From the NCBI GenBank assembly GCA_031769625.1, contig JAUIMM010000483.1:5648001-5712000 (forward strand): a stretch of DNA of 64,000 nucleotides, given 5' to 3'. The notes under the pieces are model-generated. The model was given only the letters and a program-made list of their open reading frames with translations, did no database searches and was not told the DNA's origin. Numbering within the stretch: position 1 is the stretch's first letter; each line of letters begins with the position of its first letter. Below, piece after piece: positions 48,236 to 60,249 of this stretch. The stretch is from Taudactylus pleione. Taxonomy: Eukaryota; Chordata; Amphibia; Anura; Myobatrachidae. A program made the position numbers and the translations under genes.

Positions 48236-48794
48236 GGCAAGCCGCGGGTCACGGGGGCCCAGCTTCGCCGCACGCTCCCGTCTCTTGGTATCCCGGCGGA
48301 GCAGATCGAAGGGAGGCAAAGCTGCTCAGCCAGGTTTTAAGACAGAGCCGACCCATTAAGCCATCTCAGGACAACAGTGTAACAAGTGCTGCACTGTTGC
48401 CACCTCTTCACCTCCCCTGAGCTCATACCATGAACTCTAGCAGGTGGGTGGAGGACGTGGACACCTCCAAAGCCGGGCAAGTCAATTCCGTCCTGTGCAG
48501 ACGCACTCCTCGAGCCGGTCCAGAGACCATTGGCCCTTCTGGCCCTAATTGTAATCCATCTAAAATAGTGCAAAGTTTAGCCTGTAGAATATTGTCTGTG
48601 CAAACGTCTCTAAACCTTGAAGAGGCTTCAGAGAAACTCAAATAATAAGTAAATATAAATCCTTTGTTTGCTATGCATGAAAATCCCAGCATTATATGTC
48701 TCCGGCCCTTGCAGAACAATGTTCCTTTTATAGGCTATCTGCCTATGCAGGAGAGCGGACTATTGTCCTGGTTCAGCTTTGAGAATAGAGTAAG

Positions 48795-49033
48795 ACATAG
48801 CAAGGAACTGTGCATCTTGGTGAAACCAGGCTGCACTGCCGGTGGGGCACATGTAAAATGTGCAGAGAGATGTAGATATGGGAGGATCGTGTCCAAACTG
48901 ACATCTGAATTGCAGTGTAACAATAAAGCTGTGCAGCATTTGTGGGCTACATGCAAAAGCATTCAGTATTTACCCCACATGCAAAAAACATGTATATATA
49001 CTCACCCCTTGCATTGCAACATGGTTTGTCCAG
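48795..49033 (+). mobile_element. Dispersed SINE-like repeat, copy 3
   Basis: The longest of the copies: GTGCATCTTGGTGAAACCAG, GTGCAGAGAGATGTAGATAT, ATTGCAGTGTAACAATAAAG, CAGCATTTGTGGGCTACATG, CAGTATTTACCC, then TTGCATTGCAACATGG. The last block is also present after copy 1 (TTTCATTGCAACATG). Confidence 0.75.
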
Positions 49034-49089
49034 GTTCACAGTTACATGCTATTTCTTACTCTATGCCTAACTCTGAATCAAGCAAATAT

Positions 49090-49188
49090 GGGGGAGATGT
49101 ATCAAATTTTCTAAAGAGGACAAGTAGAGAAGTTGCTATAGGAAACTCCTCCCCCTGACCTTCTTAGAAGGTTTGATACATCTCCCCC
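49090..49188. mobile_element. 99-bp foldback MITE
   Basis: Ends GGGGGAGATGTATCAAA and TTTGATACATCTCCCCC, a perfect 17-bp TIR, with TAT/TAC flanks; a TA duplication (Tc1/mariner style) is possible but not proven. The inner arms pair weakly (TTTCTAA / TTAGAAGG). Confidence 0.85.
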
Positions 49189-49789
49189 TACTGTATGTGT
49201 AGGGAGATTGCTATAGCAATCACCTATCCTCTATTAGCAGTGCCTGGGGCTATTCAACCGCAGCCCACAGGCTGCACTTACCACAGAATTCTGTATGCAC
49301 CCTCCTGAGGTGCAAACAGAAATACGCAGTAAGTAGGGCTTTCTACAATTACTGCAGCAAGAGTGTTAACCCATAGCTCCGGCACTTAACCCAGAATGTA
49401 TGGGTTAAAATGCATTAGCCGTGGGGTTACCGCACAAGGAAATAGGCTTATAATTGAATTGCTTCGGATGTTAAAGCTGGAGGCTATAAGCCCATGGTAA
49501 GCACCACATCTAATTTAGTCTACTCCTGAGGGTGGTGCACATGAGGGACTGCATCATTTGTAAAATTTATCGGCCATCTGAGCATTTTTGTTCCCAAGCC
49601 CATCTTGAGAGATGAAAAAATTTATAAACCAGTGGGTTAGAAAATGCCCCCCCCCCCCCTTATAAATGTTTTTTTAGCTGCAGTAACAGTCACGGGCACC
49701 TGCAATCACAGGCCTTCCCAAATTACCCTTTGTACATTTTAATGACCATGTAAATTGAGGAATCGGTATGTAATACCGGCAACCTCCTG

Positions 49790-50300
49790 TCAAAATACCA
49801 ACAGCGGAATCCCAATGGTTGGTATCCCGACAGGGGTCGGGTAAGTATACTAACCCTCCCCCCTTCTCCCCCTAACCCTCCCTATTTTGTAGCCTAACCC
49901 TCCCCACCGCGTACCCTAACCCTCCCCATTAGTGCCTAAACCTAAGTTTCCCCCCATCGTGCCTAAACCTTACCCTCCCCCCTAGTGCCTAACCTTAACC
50001 CCCCCCAGTGGTGCCTGACCCTAACCCTCCCCGCTAGGTGTGCCTAACCCTAACCTCCCCCCCAAAAAAAACCTAACGCTAACCCCGCTATGCTACCTAA
50101 ACTTAACCCTCCCCCCATGCGGCTAGCACTAAGAGCACCCCACCTTACCTTCGTTCAGGCTGTCGTCCTCCTGGATTCAGGCATCGGGATTAAGATAGGT
50201 GTCGGTATTTCAACGCCTATCTTAAGTCCCTTGTTGGACTTCCAGCATCTGGATTGAAAGCGGCAGCATTGCGTCCGCCGGTCTCATAACGACACCCCGT
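49790..50300. mobile_element. C-rich CCTAACCC element with sense GTAAGTAT
   Basis: Flank ATACCAACAGCGGAATCCC..TTGGTATCCCGACAGGGGTC leads to GGGTAAGTATACTAACCC at 49839. Units of GCCTAACCCTAACCCTCCCC follow to ~50125, then CGGGATTAAGATAGGTGTCGGTATT and a matching CCTATCTTAA stem. Same family as 29620 and 44075. Confidence 0.72.
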
Positions 50301-50404
50301 AAATCGAACCTAAGGACTAATGTAAACAGGTAATTTCTAGTTGTCAGTGTTCAGAAAGAGTTAATGTAATTAACTTTGTAATTATATATGTTTTTTCTTT
50401 ATAG

Positions 50405-50574
50405 AGGGGTCTATGTACAGTACTAAGCTTGGAGAGAGATAAAGTGGATGGCGATACAGTACCAACCAATCAGCTCCTAACTGTACCCCTTTACAGACTG
50501 TTTTTGAAAAATGACATTTATGAGCTGATTGATTGGTACTTTATATCTCTTAAAAAGCTTAGTACATAGACCCC
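50405..50574. mobile_element. Foldback MITE (AGGGGTCTATGTAC termini)
   Basis: Ends AGGGGTCTATGTACAGTACT.. and ..AAGCTTAGTACATAGACCCCT (inverted). The arms share GAGAGATAAAG../..CTTTATATCTC and GTACCAACCAATCAGCTC../..GAGCTGATTGATTGGTAC. Related to the outer element at 28372. Confidence 0.88.
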
Positions 50575-51516
50575 TGAGTCTTAAATACTCATCTTCAATA
50601 TAAAGTAAAAGCCCCGAGACCATGAATTGTTGGTAGATGGTACACATTGCATTCAGCATGCAGTATATGGCCAGCTGCTCAATTTTCTTTTAAAGAGGGA
50701 CATTTCCAGTTGTAGGAAAAAAGGTTTAAAATGTTTAATTAGAGGGAGATGTAAATATGCCCATAGGGGCTTATGCAGAGTTGGCAATAAAATTTAGTGT
50801 AGCCTACGCTTTAAAAACTTGCAGGGCAGAAATACGACATTTCCATCTCACAAAAGCTTCATCTGTGACCGCACGGCAAAGAAAGCACCAATTTGTGTTT
50901 GCTCAGGGTCTGCAAATCGGCAATAACACTATTGCTCGCAGCTGTCCCTATAATGATAATAATACGTCTTTCCCAGGCGTATCTGCATCTTTCCCCCAGT
51001 CTGCATGTGTTGGTAATTGTGCAAACATGCTCTTACTGTACTTGGCTTGTGTTAGGAGGCCCCCATCCAGGGCTGTACTAAGGGCCACATAGGCCTGGGG
51101 CTGAGAATAATTAAGAGCCTTTTGTGAGAAATATGGCACTGCGTGGGCATGGCCAGCACTGCATGGGTGTGGCTAGTACCTTGTTGGTAGTGTACACCCC
51201 CTACACTATCATCCCCACTGTCACCCTAAATACGTAGAAAAATAGCAAAAGTCAGAATTTTGTAAGGAAATAGAAATACAATTTTAATATTCATCATTTA
51301 TGGCCGACCGTGTGGCTAGCTGCATAGCTGGCCATCATCATGCAGTCATGCCGGCGATCTATGCCGTTACAGCATTTGAATGCCAGCACTCTACATCACT
51401 CCTACATACTGCAATTTAGTTTGCAGACCCGTAGAGGTGTGTAATAAAATGCACAAATTGAGGCCACTGTATTTACAGCGAGCCGGAAAGAGCAAATTTG
51501 TAACACTCCTAACTGA

Positions 51517-52022
51517 GGCCCTGATTCAGAGCCGGACGCTCTGACAGAGCGCTTGCTCTGAATCAGGGCCGTCCCTCCTACTTTTTGGAGCGGCCTCCTG
51601 GCCGCTCGCATAGCTGTGGGTGACTACCCACAGCTATAGTGAGCGGCCAAAATGGTGGTCGCCATGGTCAAGACCATCGCGACCATCGGGCTTGCGACGA
51701 GACCCTTGTGGTAGCGTCTCGCTGCCGCAGGCCCTGGAGTGCTTTTGGCTCTATCAGAGCCAAAAGCACTCCCACTGACATCACTAGTGATGTCAGTGGG
51801 GCCGGCCCCAGACGGTAGGCGTTCCCATGGGAACGCCTCCGTCTGGGCAGCCACGGCCCCGGCATGCCCACCAAAGGGGGCGTGCTGTCAATCACCATCG
51901 ACAGCACGCCCCCTTTGGTGCGAGACCCTTAACGACGACCCTTAACGACGGCTTGGCACATTTGGGCAACATCGACCCGCTTGCGAGCGCTCAGCGCTCG
52001 CAAGCGGGTCTGAATCAGGCCC
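51517..52022 (+). mobile_element. Hairpin-chain element, copy D (TGA TSD)
   Basis: 506 bp, the shortest full copy. Ends GGCCCTGATTCAGAGCC and GGGTCTGAATCAGGCCC; TGA at 51514-51516 and 52023-52025. Its third stem reads GTGCTTTTGGCTCT (51739-51752)/AGAGCCAAAAGCAC (51756-51769), a paired A-T to C-G change relative to copies B, C and E. CCCACTGACATCACT/AGTGATGTCAGTGGG at 51771-51800 is a perfect 30-bp palindrome. It lacks the GCGCATGCGC hairpin and has a CCCTTAACGACG duplication in its place. Confidence 0.93.
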
Positions 52023-52839
52023 TGAATCCCCCCCCATAGTGTTCAAGTTGGAATGCTGATTTCCTACAGGAGAGGGATCATCGTCAGCCCCCACACTGCC
52101 AGCCCTCTTGTGAGAGCAATTCAGTATTTCCCATGAAGCAGACCATAAATTCCAGTGCAATAATGCTGGACTGTTTTACAATGGAACATGATTTCCAATC
52201 TTGCGTTTCCATTTCAGTTCAGCTGCAAATAATCGATGCTATCAGCAGTGATCTGCCTTTGGTCTTTGCTGATAAGGATAACTAGTTATTTCAGCGCCTC
52301 CCTTGGCGTCCTGAGCCGACATTTTTACTTCACTGCGCAGGAACACACAAAGTTTTACTTCTATATGAGGGCACAAAATTGTATTTTCTACCAGTTCCTT
52401 TGTCTGTTGCAGGTGAAAGCATTGCTTATCGAGGAAAAGTAGTACCACGAAAATAAGTTCTGCTCCACCACGTACTATGTATTCATGCACTTGCTGTCAT
52501 CCACCATAATTATACCGAATTTATAATGTGTCTATATAAAGATAAATCGCAGTAAGGGCAGATTTTAATATAGTCTCCCGCATTCAATGCCCATAATTAG
52601 CGGAGAGGAAATAAATGCAGGAAACGTGAAAATAAACTGCCACGGGCTAAAGAGGGGGGATTAAATACTCAGCGATGTGTGCAAAGAGAAGTCAGAATGC
52701 CATGGGGACGGTCAGAATGGCAGCACCTCGCGGGCACCAACATTGCCAATTTTCCCCGGTAACCCAACAGAAGTGCAGATAAAAATGAGCAATGTTGGTC
52801 TACCGTAATTCTGTGGTGTGTGCAGCTGAAACGCACTGA

Positions 52840-53415
52840 GAACCTGATTCAGACACACACTCGCTAGGCTGCGTTCGCACGTAGCCTGCCGATGTTTTGC
52901 AATGTGCGCATACGTATAAGTCGCAGTGCGCGTGCACGAACTAGTCCATGCAATCAGGAAGCGTTCACTCGCTGCGCATAACCAGCTCTCTAGAATGATT
53001 GACAGGACAAGCCGTTTATGGGTGCTGACGGGATGGTCGATGAAAACGGGTTTGTGGTGATGCGAACGTCTTAATGCCATTTCAGAGGCGTGCATAATTA
53101 AGACGCAGCGTCATAGTACACGTCACCTGGCTGAATTACACACTGAAGCACTCGCAGTGTTTGCGGTAGGGTATGGTCAGCCACAAGTGCTGCGTATGGG
53201 TCCGATGTTACTCGATGTTACCGATAGATGCATACACTTCCTGGAGATAACGTGGGAAAGTGGGCGTCTTAAGACAGGCTGGTGGGCATCTTAATACACA
53301 CCGCGATCGCACGCCAAGACACAGTGGGCGTGCTAATGCCTTGCCGTGCGATCGCGGGATTTGCATACTTTGGCTGCGTGCAAACGCATCTAGCGAGCAG
53401 GTCTGAATCAGGCCC
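52840..53415. mobile_element. TIR element sharing hairpin-chain termini (TGA TSD)
   Basis: 576 bp. The left end GAACCTGATTCAGAC and right end (inverted) GGGCCTGATTCAGAC extend inward as CTCGCTAGGCTGCGTT../..CTCGCTAGATGCGTTT. TGA lies at 52837-52839 and 53416-53418. The interior differs from copies A-E (CGATCGC stems, AAGACGCAGCG) but termini and TSD place it in the same transposition system. Confidence 0.85.
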
Positions 53416-54323
53416 TGAATTCCCCCTACATAATATATTAAAATATATATAAGGTGAAAATACAATTCAGGGCATTATAAAAAAAAAAAAGATCTAAAAA
53501 TAATCCTTTTTAATGCTTTTCTAGTTGCCATCGATTCTTATACGCCATAGATAATGCTTTATGTTGAAACTGTGTCATTTTATGTTTGTACCTGATAGTG
53601 TCCCTGTTTAATACAACCGTATAAATTGTCTGGAGCCTAAGCAGCACAGAGTATTTATGTGGCATTTAACCCTTACATTCCCGTCCGCATTGTTACAAAA
53701 ACACCTGCCATGCATTGCCTATTGTTTTCAGATGTACGCTGACTAGGATGAATTAGAAAATAGGAATTGAATTCCATCCCCTCGTCGAATAAACCTCGCA
53801 CGTTTTGTTTTGGAAGCAGACATATCATCGTAACAAACAATGACATGAAGTGATTTCTGTGTTCCTGGCAGACATTTTTACTTGTTACAGTGACACAGTA
53901 TGAATCTGACGCCAGCTTGTTTACCATTGTTATGTCTGCATTATCTATTTTTTCTTCTTCATTTTTTTTTTTTTTCAAGGATGGATTTTGAGAGAATAAT
54001 TGAGCATTGTTTTAGGAGTCTTTGAAGACAAGATAACTTTGCCACCAAGTAAATGATAATCTCAGTCTTTAACACGCAAACAAAGAATAAATTATGCTAC
54101 TTTCCAGACGGTAGCATCAGCAGTGAAGTTTGTGCTGCCAAAACACTGGGAATGGAAAACAATAAGAAATCTGTTGGTAGTGTTGCAGCCATGAGACAGT
54201 GATAGTGTACTGTCAGTCACCTACACATAGCGCAGGCAGCCATATTGGTGGCTGACCACCCCCCCTCCCCCCCATATATACGGGAATACAGGCTATCCAC
54301 TACAAACCAGCGACATTCACTAG

Positions 54324-54809
54324 GGGCCCGATTCAGAGATGTGCACTAAACCTATTGTTGGTGCACATCTCAGACTGTTGGAGGGCTCCGCAGGACGTGT
54401 AGTGCACATGTGCAGCCCTCCATCTGCAAGTCCGCTCGCAGTCTCTCACAGCCACAGCCTGATTGACAGGCTGTGGTGTTTGGAGAGAGGGGGCGGAGCA
54501 GGGGAGTTCCTGGCCACCATTCCTGTAAATTGGGTTGTGTCGGGCCAAGGGTCTGCATTGGCGGACACAGATTTCCTGACCTCGTAAGGTCCAGGTACCG
54601 GCCAGGCTTAGGTAAGCTTCAGTATAGGTAGCCTGGCCAAAGGGGCAACCATCAGGACTATGGTTGTGATAGTGATCAGAGGCAGCATCTCCGGATGCTG
54701 CACTCTGATCTCTCTGATGCAGCATTGTGGTGTCTTATTTCCTCCAGGGACCTTCAGCTGCGTTCACGTTTTGTGGGACAGTAATACCGTCCATCTTTGA
54801 GTCAGGCCC
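54324..54809. mobile_element. Hairpin-rich element sharing the terminus (TAG TSD)
   Basis: 486 bp. Ends GGGCCCGATTCAGAG and (inverted) GGGCCTGACTCAAAG; TAG at 54321-54323 and 54810-54812. Stems AGATGTGCAC/GTGCACATCT, GGAGGGCT/AGCCCTCC, CACAGCCTG/CAGGCTGTG, GCATCTCCGGATGC. It includes CTTAGGTAAGCTTC, a donor-like motif, on the + strand. Related to the partial copy at 44579. Confidence 0.8.
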
Positions 54810-55249
54810 TAGATCTATTCCTTCCATTATGACCTTCATTCTAATATTTCCTTCTATTTCAAGTGCACCTAACTGCATGCATTATGGGCCGTCATTAAAT
54901 CCCTGTGTCACGCTGCACAATTACAGTAGGTAAGCCTTCATATATATTTTGTGACTCTTGAGCTCAGTTAGGCACATTATTGCCCATGTGCCTCATCACG
55001 GAGGGACTGTCACATTTCTCCCACTTTACACATCATCTTCTGCAAAATGAACTGTGTGTTCCACTACATGAAAGTAGATGCACAGCCAGCAAATACAAAC
55101 TCGTACTCTTTTGTGGAATGGCAACTGCACATTACCAGCAGGAGTGCCCATAGGGACATTGCTGAGAGAATTTCAGGGCAGAACTAATATTCATGCAAAT
55201 GCCGCCTACCAATTCAAGTGATGTCATTATGTCCTAGTGAATAGGATGC

Positions 55250-56325
55250 ATGGTCTCACCTGCACTGTGTGATGACCCTGATGTCTGCCATAGTCTCTCA
55301 CCTGTACTGTGTGATAACACTGCTGTCTGCCATAGTCTCTCACCTGTACTGTGTGATGACCCTGCTGTCGGCCATAGTCTCTCACCTGTACTGTGTGATG
55401 ACCCTGATGTCTGCCATAGTCTCTCACCTGTACTGTGTGATGACCCTGATGTCTGCCATAGTCTCTCACCTGTACTGTGTGATGACCCTGATGTCTGCCA
55501 TAGTCTCTCACCTGTACTGTGTGATGACCCCGCTGTCTGCCATAGTCTCTCATCTGTACTGTGTGATGACACTGCTGTTGGCCATAGTCTCTCATCTGTA
55601 CTGTGTGATGACACTGCTGTCAGCCATAGTCTCTCACCTGTACTGTGTGATGACCCCGCTGTCTGCCATAGTCTCTCATCTGTACGGTGTGATGACACTG
55701 CTGTCAGCCATAGTCTCTCATCTGTACTGTGTGATGACACTGCTGTCGGCCATAGTCTCTCACCTGTACTGTGTGATGACCCCGCTGTCTGCCATAGTCT
55801 CTCATCTGTACTGTGTGATGACCCCGCTGTCTGCCATAGTCTCTCATCTGTACTGTGTGATGACCCCGCTGTCTGCCATAGTCTCTCATCTGTACTGTGT
55901 GATGACCCCGCTGTCTGCCATAGTCTCTCATCTGTACTGTGTGATGACACTGCTGTCGGCCATAGTGTCTCACCTGTACTGTGTGAAGACACTGCTGTCG
56001 GCCATAGTCTCTCACCTGTACTGTTTGATGACCCTGCTGTCGGCCATAGTCTCTCACCTGTACTGTGTGATGACCCTGCTGTCGGCCATAGTCTCTCACC
56101 TGTACTGTGTGAAGACACTGCTGTCGGCCATAGTCTCTCTCCTGTACTTTGTCATGACCCTGCTGTCGGCCATAGTCTCTCACATGTACTGTGTGATGAC
56201 CCTGCTGTCGGCCATAGTTTCTCTCTCCTGCACTGTGTGATGACCCTGCTGTTGGCCATAGTCTCTCTCTCCTGCACTGTGTGATGACCCTGCTGTTGGC
56301 CATAGTCTCTCTCCTGTACTGTGTG
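55250..56325. repeat. 42-bp minisatellite (~25 copies)
   Basis: Unit CTCTCACCTGTACTGTGTGA plus TGACCCTGCTGTCGGCCATAGT, 42 bp. Variant positions: CCTG/ACTG/CCCG, GTCTG/GTCGG/GTCAG, CACC/CATC. Clusters of like variants show local block duplication. Being a multiple of three, it leaves several long open frames on both strands (14-residue repeat such as SPVLCDDPAVCHSL); not a credible gene. Confidence 0.96.
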
Positions 56326-58492
56326 ATAACTTTCTTTTTTTTTTTTGCAAACTCAGAGTTCACCTGCTGGCAACTGGGGCCATGGCTGCCTCGGTGCTCC
56401 ATCTAGTAGGTGCCCTGGCTGCTCTTCACCTGCGAGTTTTCAAGCTGAAATTGCACACCAGAATAGCGGTCACCTACATTTTTTTTTCGACCCTCACCTG
56501 CTTTTACTCTGCCTCTCTGTTTGGTGGCGATTGGCTCTGAGCCCCTTTTCATTATCTGGGGTCCCTGAAATTTCACCGGATTCCAAGCTCATTAGCAGAG
56601 ACATCACCTACGTCCATTGGCCTCTTCTACACTGTCACCCCAGGTCTCCATCCCTGATTCAAGCAAGTTTCAAATAAAGGGGTGGGGTGGGGGGCAACTC
56701 TCCACTGCTCATGCCCTTGCCTGATACTGGCAAAGCCTCATTTGTTGACTCACCCAGCACAACAGGGGCATCAGAAGTCGCTCCCGCTGACCATGCTATG
56801 GATTGCGAGTTGAGTTGTCCTCCTCCTCTGGGGAATAGCCAGGATAGCAACCACTACTGAGCCGGTTTCTGATTACCAGTTGCCAGAGCCCCTAACATCG
56901 CCTGCCAGACAGCTTCTGATCATGTCTCCATCCTCTCTTTACAGTGGTTTAAAAGTATGTTGATAATGGCATCTACAAGAAAACTGTCTACTGTAGGCTG
57001 GTTTTACCACCACGTGTGGTGCAGGTGAGAGTTTAGTGCACCTTCTTATTTTATATGTCACTAGAGCACCAGATATCACGCAGCTCACCCCCCTCGTCTC
57101 TTCTTTAGCCTAAACTACCCATGTCAGGCTACCTAGACTTCTGTTTCTTGCTCCCCCTACAGGTGAAGGAAGCCTTGCAGCGGGACCTATGTCTCCACTA
57201 ACTGACTCCCGTTTGGGTGCTTTCTCAGTAATGTAACTGGTCCTAGAGAATGGATAAACTACATTTTTCATCCAACATATATATATATATTGTGACAGCC
57301 CAGAAGATGGCTGCATCCGCGGTGTGAAAGCAATGGGTGCGCTTTTCAGTATCCTGCTACCTTCTATCCCAGTTACGTTTCCCCATTGTGTTTCAGCCCC
57401 AAATACATCAGCATATCGTACACAGAATCCATCAAATTGCTTTTAACTGCGGTCCGCACTTTCTCTGCACAGTGATTGCCGTGAAAGCAGAACCAAACTG
57501 ATTACTTGTAGCTCATTTTTTAAAATAGCTCACTTTTATGCCTCCAAGTGGCCGCGGATTCTCTCTTCTGTTCTCCAAAATACAACTCCCAGCTGTAAAT
57601 AAGAGAATCAGTTTCTGCTCTGGACAGGCTGCCCGCCGGCTGTGCAGAAAATTACAAATGAAATTGGCAAATGCCTGTTATTTCAGCAATAGTTCGCCCT
57701 ATTGCTGGTGAACTCAATATGTTCAATATGTTTCATTTTGCTGTCTCCCCCCCCCTTTATCCCTTATTCCACCGTTTCGGCCAAGCCTGATGGCCCAATG
57801 TAGGATGTGCCTGGCACATTTCCCCTCTCTGAAATGTAAAACCATGATTGTTTCTTGGGCTTATGCCTGGCTGGCTGGCTGGCTGCTTTTCTCTGACCTT
57901 ATGTCGGAAGCCTAGCGTCCATCTTTCTGGTCTCGTGTGAACCAGCCAAGTCCACTTGCAACGTTCATCTGTCATTCAGTGAGGCTGAGCTTCTTTGCCT
58001 AGGTAATTACGCTGGATGGCAAGAAATGTTTTCCATTGTTTTACGTTTGTTGTTATTCTACCGCTCGTAGCATTCTGACCAGACAACGAATGCATAAATC
58101 AGCGACTATTATGTTACATGTTCACTTCAGGACTAATCTGTAAAAGTTGACACTAACACTTAATGTATAGTATTGTAAACACCTGTAACACCGTTGTGAG
58201 ACTCAAACTCTACAAAGGCGAAAAACTGAAAAACTCAAAGTATATTTACTACATCAAAGTAACCGCTAGATATGCTCAAAGTTATTTCAAAGTGGTTCTC
58301 AAACCTGTCAGCGGAATCCAGAGAATTTGCAATAAATTCACAAACGGTTTATGGACTAAAAAAAGATGCGAGCTAAATTCAATAAGGGCACGGACGGGGC
58401 TATTGAGGGAAGGGGGAGCAGGCCTGTATAGACTTGAAACCAAATTGTAGACACGCCTTCCCCAGCGGATCTACATATTCATGACCAACATG

Positions 58493-59960
58493 CAGTGGCG
58501 TAACTAGGGTGTTTGGAGCCCAGGGCAAGTTGAAAAATGGAGCCCCACCCCCTAAGTATGTGCGTGCACTGAAAAACTCGCTGTGGTCACATGCCATAAA
58601 GGGCCACTGGAAAATAGGGGCGTGTCAACATGAGACACCATCGTTTCTCGTCACTCTGGGAACATTCCTTTCCATTCCACATGCACCTTAATGCCCCCAG
58701 TAGTAGTGCCCCTCTTCCAATGCCCACTGTAGCAGTGCCCCTTAAGCAATGTCCCCTGTAGCAGTGCCCCCAGTAATGCACCCTTATGCAGTGCCACCAG
58801 TAATGCACCCTTATACAGTGCCCCCAGTAATGCACCCTTATGTAGTGCCCCTAGTAGTGCCACTTGTACAGTGCCCCAAGTAATGCTCCTTATACCGTGC
58901 TGCTAGTAGTGGTCCCCCTATGTAGTGCCCCTTATACAGTGCCCCCAGTAGTCATCCCCCCTATGCAGTGCTCCCAGTAGTGCCACTTATGCAGTGCCCC
59001 CATTAGTGCCTTTTATGCAGTGCCCCGAGTAGTGCCACTTATACAGTGTCCCCAGTAATGATCCTATACAGTGCTGCTAGTAGTGGTCTCCCTATGCAGT
59101 GCCCCCAGTAGTGGTTCCCCCCTATGTAGTGCCCCTCATACAGTGCCCCCAGTAGTCCCCCCCTACGCAGTGCTCCCAGTAGTGCCCCTTATACAGTGCC
59201 CCAAGTAGTGCCCCAGTAATGCTCCTTATACAGTGCTGCTAGTAGTGGCCCCCCCTATGCAGTGCCCCTTATAAAGTGTCCCCAGTAGTGGTCCCCCCTA
59301 TGCAGTGCCCCAGTAGTGGTCCCCCCTATACAGTGCCCCCAGTAATGGTCCCCCCTATACAGTGCCCCCAGTAGTGGTCCCCCCTATGCAGTGCCCCAGT
59401 AGTGGTCCCCCCTATACAGTGCCCCTTATACAGTGCCCCCAGTAGTAGTTCCCCTTACACAGTGCCACCAGTAGTGGTCTCCCCTATGTAGTGCTCCCAG
59501 TAGTGCCCCTTATACAGTGCCCCCAGTAGAGGTCCCCCTTATAGAGTGCCCCCAGTAGCGGTCCCCCCTCCCCCTATGCAGTGCTCCCAGTAGTCCCCCC
59601 TATGCAGTGCCCCCAGTAGTGCCCCCCCCTATGTAGTCCCCCCTATGCAGTGCCCTCAGTAGTGGCACCCCCTATGCAGTGCAAGTGTCCCTTACATATA
59701 TAGGACAAAGACACACACACACACAAAAAAACACAACACTTACCTTTATCCCCGCTCCTGCGCCTGCTGCTGTCCGCTCCTCCATCCTCCTGGCCCCCCT
59801 CTGCACTATGGGAGAGACGTCATGACATCTCTCCCATCACCCACTGCAGGAGCCAAAAGGTGGAGCCCAGCTCCGGCCGTGGGTGCAGCAGCCAATGAGA
59901 GTCTGTCTGACTCTCATTGGCTGACAAAACAAACACACCGCTGCTGGGTAGTACGAGTTG
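58493..59960. repeat. C-rich GTGCCCC array inside an element starting CAGTGGCGTAACTAGGGT
   Basis: CAGTGGCGTAACTAGGGT at ~58493 resembles a hAT terminus (compare 40245). From 58690 to 59690 are degenerate units of CAGTGCCCCCAGTAGTGGTC and CCCCTTATACAGTGC. The tail 59750-59930 has hairpins GGAGAGACGTC/GACATCTCTCC and GCCAATGAGAGTC/GACTCTCATTGGC. No matching right terminus found. Same family as 22340-22800. Confidence 0.75.
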
Positions 59961-60249
59961 CACCAGCCCAAAAATTGTGATCTCACAGGAAACCCGATAA
60001 GAAGCCTTAGAACTGGGCAAGTTCGAGCATCTATAATAAGAATTATGAATTTGACCATTATTTAATTTGTAATACCTTTGTAATTTTCCGTATCGATTGA
60101 CCTTCATGTCTTAAAGTAATGATGGACTGTCGTTTCTCTTTACTGAGGTGAGTGGTTGGTGCCATAATGTGGATTACAACAGTAGTCAAATAGTGGTGTC
60201 CACTGTGTACTAACCCTACCTCAGCAGTACACAACAGATAGTCTCAAAC

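Noticed and set aside
48430..48660. Frame of 71 codons that looked protein-like
   Set aside because: No recognisable domain, no splice sites, no repeat-family support; probably chance.
55234..56402. Overlapping 230-345-codon frames on both strands
   Set aside because: Produced by the 42-bp repeat period; several phases are open at once, which a real gene would not show.
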